DNA from: Syngnathus acus
Taxonomy: Eukaryota > Chordata > Actinopteri > Syngnathiformes > Syngnathidae
DNA: 64,000 nucleotides
Direction of reading: 5' to 3'
NCBI RefSeq assembly: GCF_901709675.1
Contig: NC_051094.1
Coordinates: forward strand, 4,863,001-4,927,000
Made by a program: the position numbers and the translations under genes. Below are positions 9,693 to 20,900 of the stretch, piece by piece; the first letter of the stretch is position 1; the number at the start of each line of letters is the position of its first letter. Below the pieces are notes generated by a model. That model was given only the letters and a program-made list of their open reading frames with translations, was not told the origin of the DNA and ran no database searches.

Positions 9693-12600
9693 TCACATGT
9701 CCCGTTGTCGAACCTGGAGTCGTGTTCAACGGTAACGAACGATTGTTGAAACAAGCATAAACACCAAATGAACGTCGTCGCATTACAGATAGACCCGTGA
9801 CGCAGCACGATTTATCTAACAGTTATGTTGTCGTCTGATTTGCGTGCTTGTAACTTCCACGGTCGTGCGGCGTGAGCTTAATGAGTTAGCTTGATGCTAA
9901 TTACCGGCTGTCACTTTCTCTTTGGCGAAATGAGTGAAATTTGACAGTGGAATGACGACGAGTTCCTGCTATGTCATGTCATTGAAGTCCTCATTTCGTA
10001 TCTTACAGGTTTGGCATAGCGGCGTACAGGAAATACAGCAGCGGTGGTAGCTACCCAAACCTCTCGCTATGTACGCCACTTCCCGGCATTCCCAAGCCCG
10101 TCTTTGCGTCCGTGGACGGCCAGGAAAAATATGAAACTAGGATCACTACGTTAGAAAATGGCCTCAAGGTTGCCTCGCAGAACAAATTTGGACAATTCTG
10201 CACCGTTGGAAGTAAGACTCACCTCTTTACCTTAGCATTTCCGTAATTTCTCTCATATCTTGGTTGTCGTCCAGTTGTTTTAAACTTGTCCTTGTTTTGT
10301 TTTCTTGTTTTTTATCTGCCATGTAGCACTTTGAGATTCCCCCGAATGTAAAGTGCGTTATAAATATAATTTATTATTATTATTATTAAGTCGCCACTCT
10401 CAATTGCTAACCACCTGTTTCCAGTTGTACTCATTTCAACATGGCAAACAATATTTTCTGTAATTTTTAGTATTAGTCAACTCTGGATCCAGACATGAAG
10501 CAAAGTACCCCAGTGGAATAGCTCACTTTTTGGAAAAGCTTGCTTTTTCTGTAAGTACTTTTTTGTTGATGAATACAAACATAACATTGAAAACCAAATG
10601 TATCGTAACTGCGGTCATTTAATTGTTTCTGTTCAAATTTTGTGGCACTATCACAGTTTTCTAACACACGAGTGAAAGTTTACTAAGTGCGGTCTTTGTA
10701 GTCCACAGCTCAGTATGGCAGCAAAGATGAGATTCTGCTCACGCTGGAGAAACACGGAGGGATTTGCGACTGCCAAACATCCAGGTATCGTCACCAATGA
10801 CTTTAATTTTTGATGTCTGATTTTTGTTTGTTCATGTATCTTGTGGCTGATCTGTTTGCCGGTGTGCTACTAATGTTGATGTTGTGTGACAGGGATACCA
10901 CCATGTATGCGGTGTCTGCCGAGGTGAAGGGTTTGGACACGGTAGTGAGCCTCCTGGCCGACGCCGTCCTGCAGCCCCGCCTGCTGGGTGAGTCCACCGC
11001 CTCGAAAGATCTCAGGCAATTGAAAGGAGCCATTTCCGACCGCGCATTGTTTGCGTCCAGACGAGGAGATGGAGATGACCAGGATGGCGATTCGCTTTGA
11101 GCTCGAGGACCTGAACATGCGGCCGGACCCTGAGCCCTTACTCACCGAGATGATTCACACCGTGAGTCCACCGTTCGTTCATAACGGAACTGTCAAGTCT
11201 GTGCAGCTCCTTCTAGAATGCATGTCATTGAGGTTTTTGCGTGTAGCTACTTTTATTTTGTTTGAGATTTTTGTTAGTTTTTAATTTTCTGCCTGTTTGT
11301 TTTATTTATTTTATTTTAGTGTCTATATTTTGAGTTCATATTTTTGAGTTTATCCAGTCTTTGTATGGTTATTTTTTTCCGTTTTTTTGTTGTTGTTTTA
11401 TGATTCAAAGTATCATTCCAGCATTTAAAGTATGAAATAAGTATGAAAAAAACACTCCACGCAACAAGCTTATTTGTGAATGCATTGTTCTGAAACGCGT
11501 GCGTGTGGTCGTAGGCGGCATACCGAGGCAACACGGTGGGACTTCCCCGCTTCTGCCCGCCGGACAACGTGGACAAAATCGACAAGGCGGTGCTGCACGG
11601 ATACCTTTCGGGCTACTACCGGCCCGAGCGCATGGTCCTGGCCGGCGTGGGTGTGGAGCATGAGCGGCTGTTGGATTGCGCCCGCCGCTACCTGCTTGAT
11701 GTCCGGCCCGTGTGGGGCGACGCCGTGCCGGACCTTGTCGACCGCTCTGTGGCCCAGTACACGGGGGGCATTGTCAAGGTGACTCCCGCTGGGCTTTCTC
11801 AGATGGGCCATGGTTTAAGGGATAAGCGTGGGAATTAAATGACTGAATCTTTCAGATTGAAAAGGACATGTCGGACGTGAGCCTTGGACCGACGCCGATA
11901 CCAGAACTCACGCACATCATGATCGGACTGGAGACCTGCTCCTTCCTGGTGCCAAATTATTATTTTTGTTGTATTTGTAGCTTGGGATTGCAGAGGTTTG
12001 TGTGTGGGTTAGTTCATCTGGGTGTGTCTCTGTCCAGGAGGATGACTTCATCCCGTTGGCGGTGCTCAACATGATGATGGGCGGTGGCGGCTCGTTCTCG
12101 GCAGGCGGACCCGGCAAAGGCATGTTCACACGCCTCTACCTCAATGTCCTCAACAGGTAACATAAACTTTCATTCATTTAGACATGAATTTTATAATTTC
12201 TGTGTAGTGTGCACGTGTATAAATTTGTTTGCTTGTAGTTTGTAAAATTGTTTTTTTTTGTTTTCATTCGTTGCTTCATAATCACTGTCTTGTGTGACCA
12301 CCATAAATGAACTGTGACCTCCTCGCATGGGAGAAGTCCATCTTAAGTCTATGTTGGTATTAATTTTGTTTGAATTTTGTGTTGTGGTTGTCATGCGTTT
12401 CTCGAAGGCATCACTGGATGTACAATGCCACGTCGTACCACCACAGCTACGAGGACAGCGGCCTGCTGTGCATCCACGCAAGCGCAGACCCCCGACAGGT
12501 CATTACCGACAATGTCACAAATGGAACCCGTTCTGTTCATACTCCTCACTTCGACTTGCACTCGCAGGTTCGCGAAATGGTGGAGATTATAACACGGGAG

Positions 12601-13371
12601 TTCATTCAGATGACAGCAACGGCAGGAGAGGTTGGTGTGCTTGGACTCGTGTGTTGTCATTGTTTTTTAATTAACGTTGTTGTATTTGGGGGGTTGGTTG
12701 CAGATGGAGTTGGAACGGGCCAAGACACAACTCAAGTCCATGCTAATGATGAACCTGGAGGCCAGGCCTGTCATCTTCGAGGACGTCGGCCGCCAGGTGC
12801 TCTCCACAGGCAAAAGGAAGCTGCCCCATGAGCTCTGCGCCCTCATAAGTGAGTACAAATGTCAAACAAGTCCATACAAGAAAAGAAAATCTACCAAAAA
12901 CGGTCACGTTCCACGCAAATGAAAAAATTGCAGAAATTATAAAAAATAAACCAATATATTTAGAGAAGCATTTACACATGCACACACAATAGATTTTTTA
13001 AAATATAAGAAAAAACAAACAGATTTAATTTAAAAGAATTCTCAACAAGAAATCTCAACTTTTTTGTCTCCTAAAATACAAAATAAAAAAATTGATATAT
13101 ATAACGTATATGAAAAACACCCTACATGCATCCCTAAAAGAGGAAAATACATTTTACAAAAATATCTTAGAAATAACCAAATATTTTTGCTGGCATCGCA
13201 GGCGAGGTGAAGGCGGACGACATCAAACGGGTGACGGCCAAGATGCTCCGCAGCAAGCCGGCCGTGGCGGCTCTGGGGGACTTGATGGAGCTGCCTTCCT
13301 ACGAGCACATCCAGGCTGCCCTGTCCAGCAAAGACGGACGTCTGCCACGCACTTACCGCCTCTTTCGATAA
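9685..13371 (+). CDS. pmpca: Mitochondrial-processing peptidase subunit alpha
   Basis: Thirteen coding exons: 9685-9731, 10009-10211, 10471-10550, 10702-10784, 10893-10987, 11061-11161, 11515-11778, 11856-11948, 12038-12156, 12408-12498, 12568-12630, 12704-12848, 13202-13371. They sum to 1554 nt, 517 aa, close to the vertebrate length of about 525. The protein is the non-catalytic partner of PMPCB in the matrix peptidase that removes import presequences. Visible landmarks are a basic presequence ([13 protein letters not shown]), the degenerate M16 motif region [49 protein letters not shown] and the substrate-binding glycine-rich loop [14 protein letters not shown] in exon 9. The inactive M16 motif is normal for the alpha subunit. 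inpp5e lies tail-to-tail downstream. AATAAA at 13388-13393 is a likely poly(A) signal. Confidence 0.97.
10311..10390 (+). repeat. SINE/LINE 3' tail in pmpca intron 2
   Basis: GTAGCACTTTGAGATT, then AAAGTGCGTTATAAATA and a (TTA)n end, match the 3' tail shared by teleost L2/CR1-type LINEs and the SINEs that borrow it. Only the tail is recognisable. Confidence 0.6.
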
Positions 13372-14265
13372 AACCAAAAATCGTGTAAATAAACAAAATG
13401 GACACTCGCGCTGAACTCTCCGCGTGCGGACTAATACCTCCAGCAAGTAAGTAATCTGTAATACAAGATGGTATTTATTCTTTCTCTGTGCTTCATGTGG
13501 AGGTTGGTCAAAGAATATTTAAAAAAAAAAAAAAAAGACCGCACGGCAACGGTAAGATCAGAATAGGTTCTTGTAAAGCTCTTGTTTTTAAAATGTTAAA
13601 TGATTTTTTTTTAAAGCAGGAGAATCTAAATTGGGGCTACGCAGTTTTCTAACGAGTATAAAGCACCCCCTGGCATTGTGCATAATCTACATAAGTACTG
13701 AACTGGCATGGTGGAAAACGTGCTGAAACGTGGACGGCAACTGTTAAATAAAAGCAAGCCTTTCCCCATTATTTAAAAAAAAAAAAAAAAAAAAAAAGTT
13801 TATTGTGGTGCTTCTGTAGAAAAAAAAATCCTGAGGAGATTCATCCAGGCACTTTTTTCATAGAAATTATGAAGTTGTGGTAATACAAGTAATATTATAC
13901 AGGCAAGGGTTTGGGTTTTAGGCTAACTCCACAAAGGTATGCACTTGGCATCATTTATCAAATCATTTTGAGAACCCCTGGTGTAAGGCATCTGGTTAGG
14001 ACCACACACAAAAAATCCTTGGAATGAAAAGATGCAAGCGAATATAGCAGCTGCTCATGGGGGTAAACAAACAAAAGAAATCTCTGTTCTTTGCAGTAGC
14101 ATCTAAAACCGTCTTTAGTAATGTGCTAGTTGTTCCACAAATGTCCCAAGGCATTCCGTTAATACTGACTTTGGATTACGGGCGTGTCGAGGTTCCTGCC
14201 CTCGAGTGCTCCTCGTTCTGACCAGTAGATGGCGCTGAGGTCCAGTCTGTGGTTTTGAGGGTGTT
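13372..14265. other. Tail-to-tail region between pmpca and inpp5e
   Basis: Holds the 3' UTRs of both genes. AATAAA at 13388 and 13747 are on the plus strand; TTTATT at 13799-13804 reads AATAAA on the minus strand and is a likely inpp5e signal. A run of 23 A residues (13775-13797) lies between the last two. TTTTGAGAACCCCTGG at about 13964 resembles a hAT MITE end. Confidence 0.5.
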
Positions 14266-17200
14266 TCACGAAATGACACACACGCTGCTTTGGTTCTTCA
14301 TGGTCTCCCTCATCTTCAGCTCCCTGCTGATCCTCCTCTTGATGCCCTCCAAATACAGGCTGCGGTCAAACTGGCCCGCTCCCAACGGAATCCTGCACAA
14401 CACACAAGTAGGTTACCAAATCTGGAGTTGGTAATGGGATAGGTTCAGTTGTGAATTGTGCATACCTACTTGTTGCCACATTTGGGTGCCTCTTTCTATC
14501 CATCTAATTACTTCTACGCTAATCGGAGTCATCATGGTACTCACGTGTCTCGGCCCGCCTTTAGTTTGACGTGGTAGATGCCGATGACGGGCCGGTGGTC
14601 CGAGGTCTTTATGCTGGAGCAGCTGGCGTATTTGAGCACGTGGATGTCGTCTGCGTACCTGGTCCGGAACAAGATCCTGTCCTGGTGAGGAACACATACT
14701 TCTTGTTTTTCTTTCTATTGTTGGCGTTGACAGCAGTGGTGCTTCTTACGGTGTACGACGGCGTCCTCTGTTTGGCGCTGCTGTCGTACACGTCGCTGCC
14801 AATGTCGAACTTGTACGTAGGTGGGAAGTGGATGTTGGCCTCCTGGAAGCCTTTGAAGATTGAACCTGAAAACACATCTGCATTCAATATCATCCAGTGG
14901 CAACAAATCTTAAAAAAAAAAAAAAAAAAGGAAAGTCTGCATAGGTCTGTCTTCCCACCTACTTCTCCATCAACCTGCCTATTTCGATAACTGCATACCT
15001 AGCTAACTACCTTAAGAATTCAATGAAAATCTACCGTCTTTCATCTCCTTGGATAGCTGGTCGTGCTCCATCAGGGCGTCCATGTCGTCCCCAGACGTTC
15101 TCTTGATAATACTCTCTACGCTGGCCCGCTCATGACCCAGACGGAAATTGAAGTCTCCGAACCAGAAGACCTGGTCGAACCTCGTGGTGACGTCAGCTAC
15201 GTGATACAGAGACAGGAGCACAACACTGAGGTTAGAAAAAGAAAAAAAAAAAAGACTTTTCTTTAAATTAGCCTGGGCCTTTTCCTTCAAAGTGTTGTGT
15301 TGCAGCAACCCCTAGTGGACAAAAGTTGACTATGCATATTCACGACCAATTAATGTAAATGGAAAATTGCTGTATTCAAAATGGAAAAATTATGATTAAT
15401 TTTGAAAGATGGACCAAGTCTTTAAAAGATCATGCTGACGTGATGCACGTAACATTAACTGCAAAGAAGTCAATTTAGTGATTACAATCATATCAGGACT
15501 TTTAAGAGGCCACTTTATTTCTAATGACAGCATTATTAAATTGCATTTTTTTCAGACACCCAAATTAAGAAAGAACCCCTTCCTTACATGACGTTGATCT
15601 GTAAGGGTTGGTATCGGGGAGTCCCTTGGGAAGCGCCAATGCCTCCACGATCTTGTTGTAGTCCAAAATCCTCTCATACACCTTGGCATCTCCAGCTGGA
15701 AGACATTTTGTGACGTGTCAGCATAATCCATCCATTTTCTATACCGCTTATGCTCACTGGAGTCTATCCCAGCTGGCTTTAGGTGAGATGCAAGACACCT
15801 TAGATTGATCGCAGGGCACGACAAACAAGAATTCATCCCTACAATTTAGAGCCTTTCATGCAACATGCATGTTTTTTTGTTTTGTTTTTTTGTTTTGTTT
15901 TTTTACAATGCGTGAGAATACCATGTGACAAAATCTTCATTTGATGCTTACAGGTGAAGTGTGATGTGATGAAGAGGAAGGACGTGCCAAAGAAGGTGAA
16001 AGCCACAGCCACGGCCCCTTTGGTCTTGATCTGCGAGATGATCCTGGTGGTGACGGTAGCGTGTTCCACCTCGGAGCAGAACCAGATCAGGTCTCTGCGG
16101 ATGAAGGCGCTGAGGTACAGAACGCCGTGAGACGCCGCGTACAGCATGACGTAGTGTGGACCCAGAGACTCCTGGAGGCGTGTCTCCCACTCCCGCCTAC
16201 ACACACACACACGCGCATACACAAATTTGTGTAATGCACAGAGCGACTTAATAGTAGGGAGCCGAGTACCTGTCAGGACATCCTTCCTGCACTCCGATAA
16301 TGTAAAAGTCTTGTGCATATTCTGAGTCGGTTGGAAGGAGGAGGTCGTCAAGGTTGGAAGGAAGGCCCTGGGGTGCAACAAACACACAAAAAGGCACACC
16401 AAGTGTACACACACAGACACATTCGTTGACAAGAGGCAGACACACAACCAAAGGCACACCCACACTGAAATCCTGTGATGCTCGCAACAGTGGTATCGTT
16501 GTCAAAAATCTGCGCCATACCTTCTCTCCCTGCATGTTCCATGTGACCACGTAGACTCCGAGCCTCCGATCAGGGAAGTAGCGCTGAAGCTCCTCCACCC
16601 CCAGCAGGGCACCGCTGCCAAGCCCTCCTCCTTCCAGAAAGCTCCTAAATGACACCGCATTGTCTTCATTTCTTTGTTCTCACTCGTAATGTTCTAATGC
16701 AAGGACAGGCAATTTGAATGATGGTGTCGGGTACTTGACCCTGAAAACAAAGCTAGGCGATATGTTGGTATAGTTCCCACCAACCGTGTGCAGCTGCCTA
16801 ACCCAACAAAATGAGAATGACCAGTTCTCTCCAGCCCTACTTAACGTAACTTCACGCAGTGATACTTCAACCATCAACTTAATTGTGCCTACCAGCATTG
16901 GTCCAGGCGTCGTACCTGTTTCTGACTTCCTGGGGTTTAATGGGGCTCAACACGCTGCTGGTGGACCTCATGGAGTTGACAGACAGGCTATCCGAACCGG
17001 CGTCGCCCTCGCTCAGGTTCCTGTGCAGTAGCAGCAGCCTCTGGGCACTCTTCCTGGAGGCGTAATCCGAGCAGTCCTTGTCAATCTTATTAGCGGCCCT
17101 CAGAGCGGCCGAAACGAAGTTGTGCCCCAGGGCGGGCAGCGGCGCCGAGCTGGGCTGCACCGGCGACAGGCGCACCCTGGAGGACCGCAGCCGAAGCTCC

Positions 17201-17622
17201 GAGGGGTCGCTCCGCGGCACGGCGGTCGAGCTGCGCTCGCAATCGGATAGACTGCTGCCTCTTTCGCGAAACAACCCGGGAGATGTTACTATGGCCTCGC
17301 TTGTAGGGGAAGCTACTTCCTTGAGCGAGTCCGTGGACGAGCCCACTGGGTCGCTCAGGCTCTCCTGGCTGGATCGCAGCCTCCGGGCGCGGACGCTCTC
17401 CTCCGGCATCTTGCCTTTCCACTTGCTGGGCAGCGAGGGCGGCCGAGGCTGGTACGGGCTATCTCCCGCCGCGTTCCGCGCAGCCTGCTGCAGTTTGAGG
17501 ACGTTGTTGAACTCCTTGCGCATTTTGCGGTCCGCCGAGGGGGCCTTGGGCGTTCGACCGTCACTGGCGACCGTCGCCGGGCTGCGGTTGCCCGGCCTTA
17601 CACTGTCTCCGTTCTCCGTCAT
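14266..17622 (-). CDS. inpp5e: Phosphatidylinositol polyphosphate 5-phosphatase type IV
   Basis: Nine coding exons: 16916-17622, 16521-16644, 16270-16367, 15952-16196, 15588-15695, 15035-15196, 14750-14865, 14545-14681, 14266-14392. They sum to 1824 nt, 607 aa (human 644). The enzyme removes the 5-phosphate from PI(4,5)P2 and PI(3,4,5)P3 and sets the lipid identity of the primary cilium; human mutations cause Joubert syndrome. Exon 1 encodes the low-complexity Ser/Arg-rich N-terminal region. The catalytic domain shows [52 protein letters not shown] and SDHRPVIG in order, with all key residues. The C-terminus is CVIS, a CaaX box for farnesylation, as expected for this membrane-anchored enzyme. 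It is divergent from notch1; RFX-like half-sites lie upstream at 17878-17945. Confidence 0.97.
15723..15838. repeat. Teleost CCATCCATTTTCTATACCGCTT-type repeat fragment
   Basis: ATCCATCCATTTTCTATACCGCTTATG, a CCCAGCTGGCTTTAGG stretch and a GATCGCAGGGCACGACAAACAA stretch match a very common fish interspersed repeat. It lies in inpp5e intron 4. Confidence 0.7.
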
Positions 17623-17877
17623 CCTTGTCTGATTTTTAAAATGTCAGCCTGTTTCATTCTCTCGAAACTATCTGTGGCCGGTTAGCAGTGCGGCTAGGCT
17701 AACACGGTCCTCGCTAAACTAACTCGGCATACGCCGAAAAAACAAACTATTCACCTCCTCAAGAGCAATAAATACATTCTTGCTATCGTTAATCCGTCAT
17801 TAACATAGGAAACCAGACAGGTATTGCCCGGTTAACTATCGTATTATCACCCCGAGTGTGTAAAGTACACGTAACAA

Positions 17878-17945
17878 GTAGCCAGGCGACTTCCTTAGCA
17901 ACGTTTGACAACAACTACTTCGTTGCCAAGAGGAAGATGGCAACG
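17878..17945. promoter_or_regulatory. Cluster of RFX (X-box) half-sites upstream of inpp5e
   Basis: GTAGCC at 17878, TAGCAAC at 17896, CGTTGCC at 17921-17927 and GGCAACG at 17939-17945. The last two form a perfect inverted pair separated by 11 bp. RFX factors bind GTTGCC/GGCAAC pairs in promoters of ciliary genes. The site is about 260-320 bp upstream of the inpp5e ATG. The spacing is wider than the optimal X-box, so binding is inferred. Confidence 0.45.
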
Positions 17946-20900
17946 TGATCAACGAGGCGTCGCACTGCCCTCGCATGGTCGGTGGCAGAATTACAGGCAA
18001 CTCCCTACATTTTCATAATTGGTTTACAACAGTTTTCCTGGGGAGGGTTAGACAAGAAATTAAGTTTAGAACGTTGACTTTGTCTTTAAACCCTAACCAT
18101 GATTGCACACCCTAATTTGATAGGCCAAACCTGTCTTGAAAACCTAGATCGAAACCCAAACACTGTTTTCTAATAGAAGAATGTGACTTATCAAGCATGT
18201 AATAAGTGAAGTTACTTAGCTCAGTTGCTATTATGAGACGAAGCAAAAATAAATGTTCGAAATACGAAAGTCATGTTAGTCTCGGAAGAGCGTATTATTA
18301 GAAACACATCTTCTCCTCCTCCTCGCTTTTTCTTTATCTTTCCTCCTCCAGAGGATGCGGATGCTGGGGGGAAATCGATGCCCCGATATGAGACGAGGTC
18401 CTTAATGAGGATCAGAAACATCTTCATAAAGACCCCTAATCCAGCACTTAATCCCTCGTTACACAATCATCTGCATTCAGAGGGAGGCCTCCTTGTTCAT
18501 CCCTCCGTTCGCCTTTGTCTTGACTCGTCTTTGTCATTTCGTCTTTTTTTTCTTCTTCTTCCATGCGCTCTCATTACACTTTCAGATTGGGTGCAAATTG
18601 TGCTTTTGTGTGCACTCCTGCTCAATCTCAAATAGAAGACATATGCTTAATTAATGAGGGAGAAGATGATGGCTCTCAAGTGGCACACGCAGATTAAAAT
18701 TGATGGCACTAGTTTAATTTGAGAACTCTTTGACTGGCCTTCTAACCTCAAAGGGATCTTTTCGAAATATCTTCTCATGACAGGAGAGGACAGAGAAGAC
18801 AGTGTGGACATTTTGGTACGATAGGCTCCAGTAAGTAACAAGAGTTTATTGTGTTAGTAGTTTTTATTCTCACATTTGTTCAAGTTAAAAATGTTTTAAA
18901 TGAGAGTTTCAAGATGGGGTTATGGTTTGAAAGTAGGATTTCCAGACTGAGATACATTTTCAACAGGAGTTAGCATTTCAAATGAAAGCTTTGAGACAGG
19001 ATTGGGGTTACCATCATTTTTTTTTTTTACTCAAATATCTGTAGCCTGCTTCTACTTCAGTCCAGACTAGTGCGAGTACTCGAGCACCCCCGCAACCATT
19101 TCCAGACAGAGCGAGCCACTGCTGTTTATTTACAAATCATTAGGGAGATCGGAAAGAGCCTCTCGTCAGACCCGGATCGGTGGCCTTGTTCACGGTCACG
19201 TCCTCCGGGGTGTCGACAGCCGCTGGCGGCCATCAAAGAGCAACGTGGCTGATGGGAGACCGCTCACTCAGTCCTAATCTACTGGCAGGAGGGAGGATCC
19301 AATCCGGATCTTCCCTTCCGAGCCTGAGGTTTTTCCAAGTAAGACAATGCATTAGCCAGATAAAGGCCTCCCGACTGAGGCTGGATCTGCGGGAGCCTTA
19401 CTTTCTTTTCCGCCCTATCTGCTCGACGGGCGCCTTAAGCTTGGCCTTATTTCCAACCTCTTTTATCATGGCTCTGATAGTCTCCATCATTTTTCCGCCC
19501 AAAACACAAACCCAGTCCAGTGAAAACATCTTTTTTTTACTCGTATTTAAAAGTTAAGACTTTCAAACCCAGGTTGCGTTTGCAATCCTAGGCAGGGTTT
19601 AAAATGAGAATTTTAAGACTTAGTCAGGGTTTCAAATTAGGGTTTCAAGCCAAGGTCAGGGTTTCAACCTTTAGCAAATTTGTACCGAAACCTATCAAAT
19701 AGAAGTTAAAACATGAATGGCTTAGTTATTACGTTTTATTCATTCTCCACCAAGACCCGATCATTCGAATTTGGGATTGTGACGGCATCAACTCTCAAGA
19801 GATGAAAGAGCCTGTCTGATTGGCTTGTCACTTACAACTGTAGGCAAATCAGTGCCGAGTTATCGCGGTGCATAATTTCAGTGTGACGGGATGGACGTGT
19901 TTCTCTCTCTGTAGACAGTACGGATGGCAGCCAGACGACAACACCGGACGGGACGGGAAGCCCCAGACGTCACATCTGCCGTTAAAAAGTCCCAAGGGGG
20001 GTGTGTGTGTGTGGTGAGGGGGGACCAGGGCATGGGAACTGTGCTCTTCTCACCCCATCCCCCCCTCAACACCCAGCCAGACCCAATGTCAACTTAAGCT
20101 CCCAAGTATGGAAAAAAATAAACCTGGACTGACCTTGTTACAATGGGGGATCTCCATGACGACAGAAACTAGTAAAACTTACTTCTAAAACAGAACCAGA
20201 AATATAAATCAGAAACTTCACATTCCTAAGGGAGAAATTGTCAAAAATAAAATTTGATCAGAATACTAAGAAAAAAAAACCCAAAGCAATGAATTAAAAA
20301 AATATATATACATATGTTTTTCAACTTACAGGTTTGCTTAAAAACATGACAGTACAGAAACATTTATCACTTGAGTTCAAAAGTAGACTGGCGAGCGATG
20401 GATTCTGGTGGAACACTTTGTCCCTTTTGTGACATTCCAGCGAAGGTCACCAGTGGCCTCATTACGGCTAAAAATAGACCTTATTGTCTGTCTACTTTTT
20501 TTTATCCCGGGTCTTTCGGATATTCTCTTAAGCACTGAAAAACACATCTGAGCAAGCTGCAAAAGTGCTGCTTTGTTGCCGCTTATGCAGTAACCGTAAA
20601 CGCAGCAGGGGAAAAGTTCCACAGTGTGAGGTTTGCGTGGACATTCACACGGAAACATGTTTACTGATGTCACAGCTTCTTTCCCAGGCTCTTGAGGAAT
20701 TTGCTTGGATGGAAAAAAGGGGTCTGCATCAGCCATGGCAAAAGTACTCACACCAATGGCGTGCAAGGGGGGGGGACAGGGCGGGTGCCCCCCATCCACC
20801 TAAAGGGGGGCATCCATAGGTATGATGACCCAAAGGAGTGTGGCGGTTGGGGAAACTGTCAGTCTCACAGATGCCTGACAGCAGCTACCGAATTACAACG

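Noticed and set aside
18273-18635. 120-residue plus-strand frame in the inpp5e-notch1 interval
   Set aside because: No domain, no splice context and low-complexity sequence; more likely non-coding.
20770-20820. G/C-rich hairpin (GGGTGCCCCCC / GGGGGGCATCC) as a terminator or small RNA
   Set aside because: Short imperfect stem, no promoter or family match; not meaningful as a bacterial-type terminator in a vertebrate.
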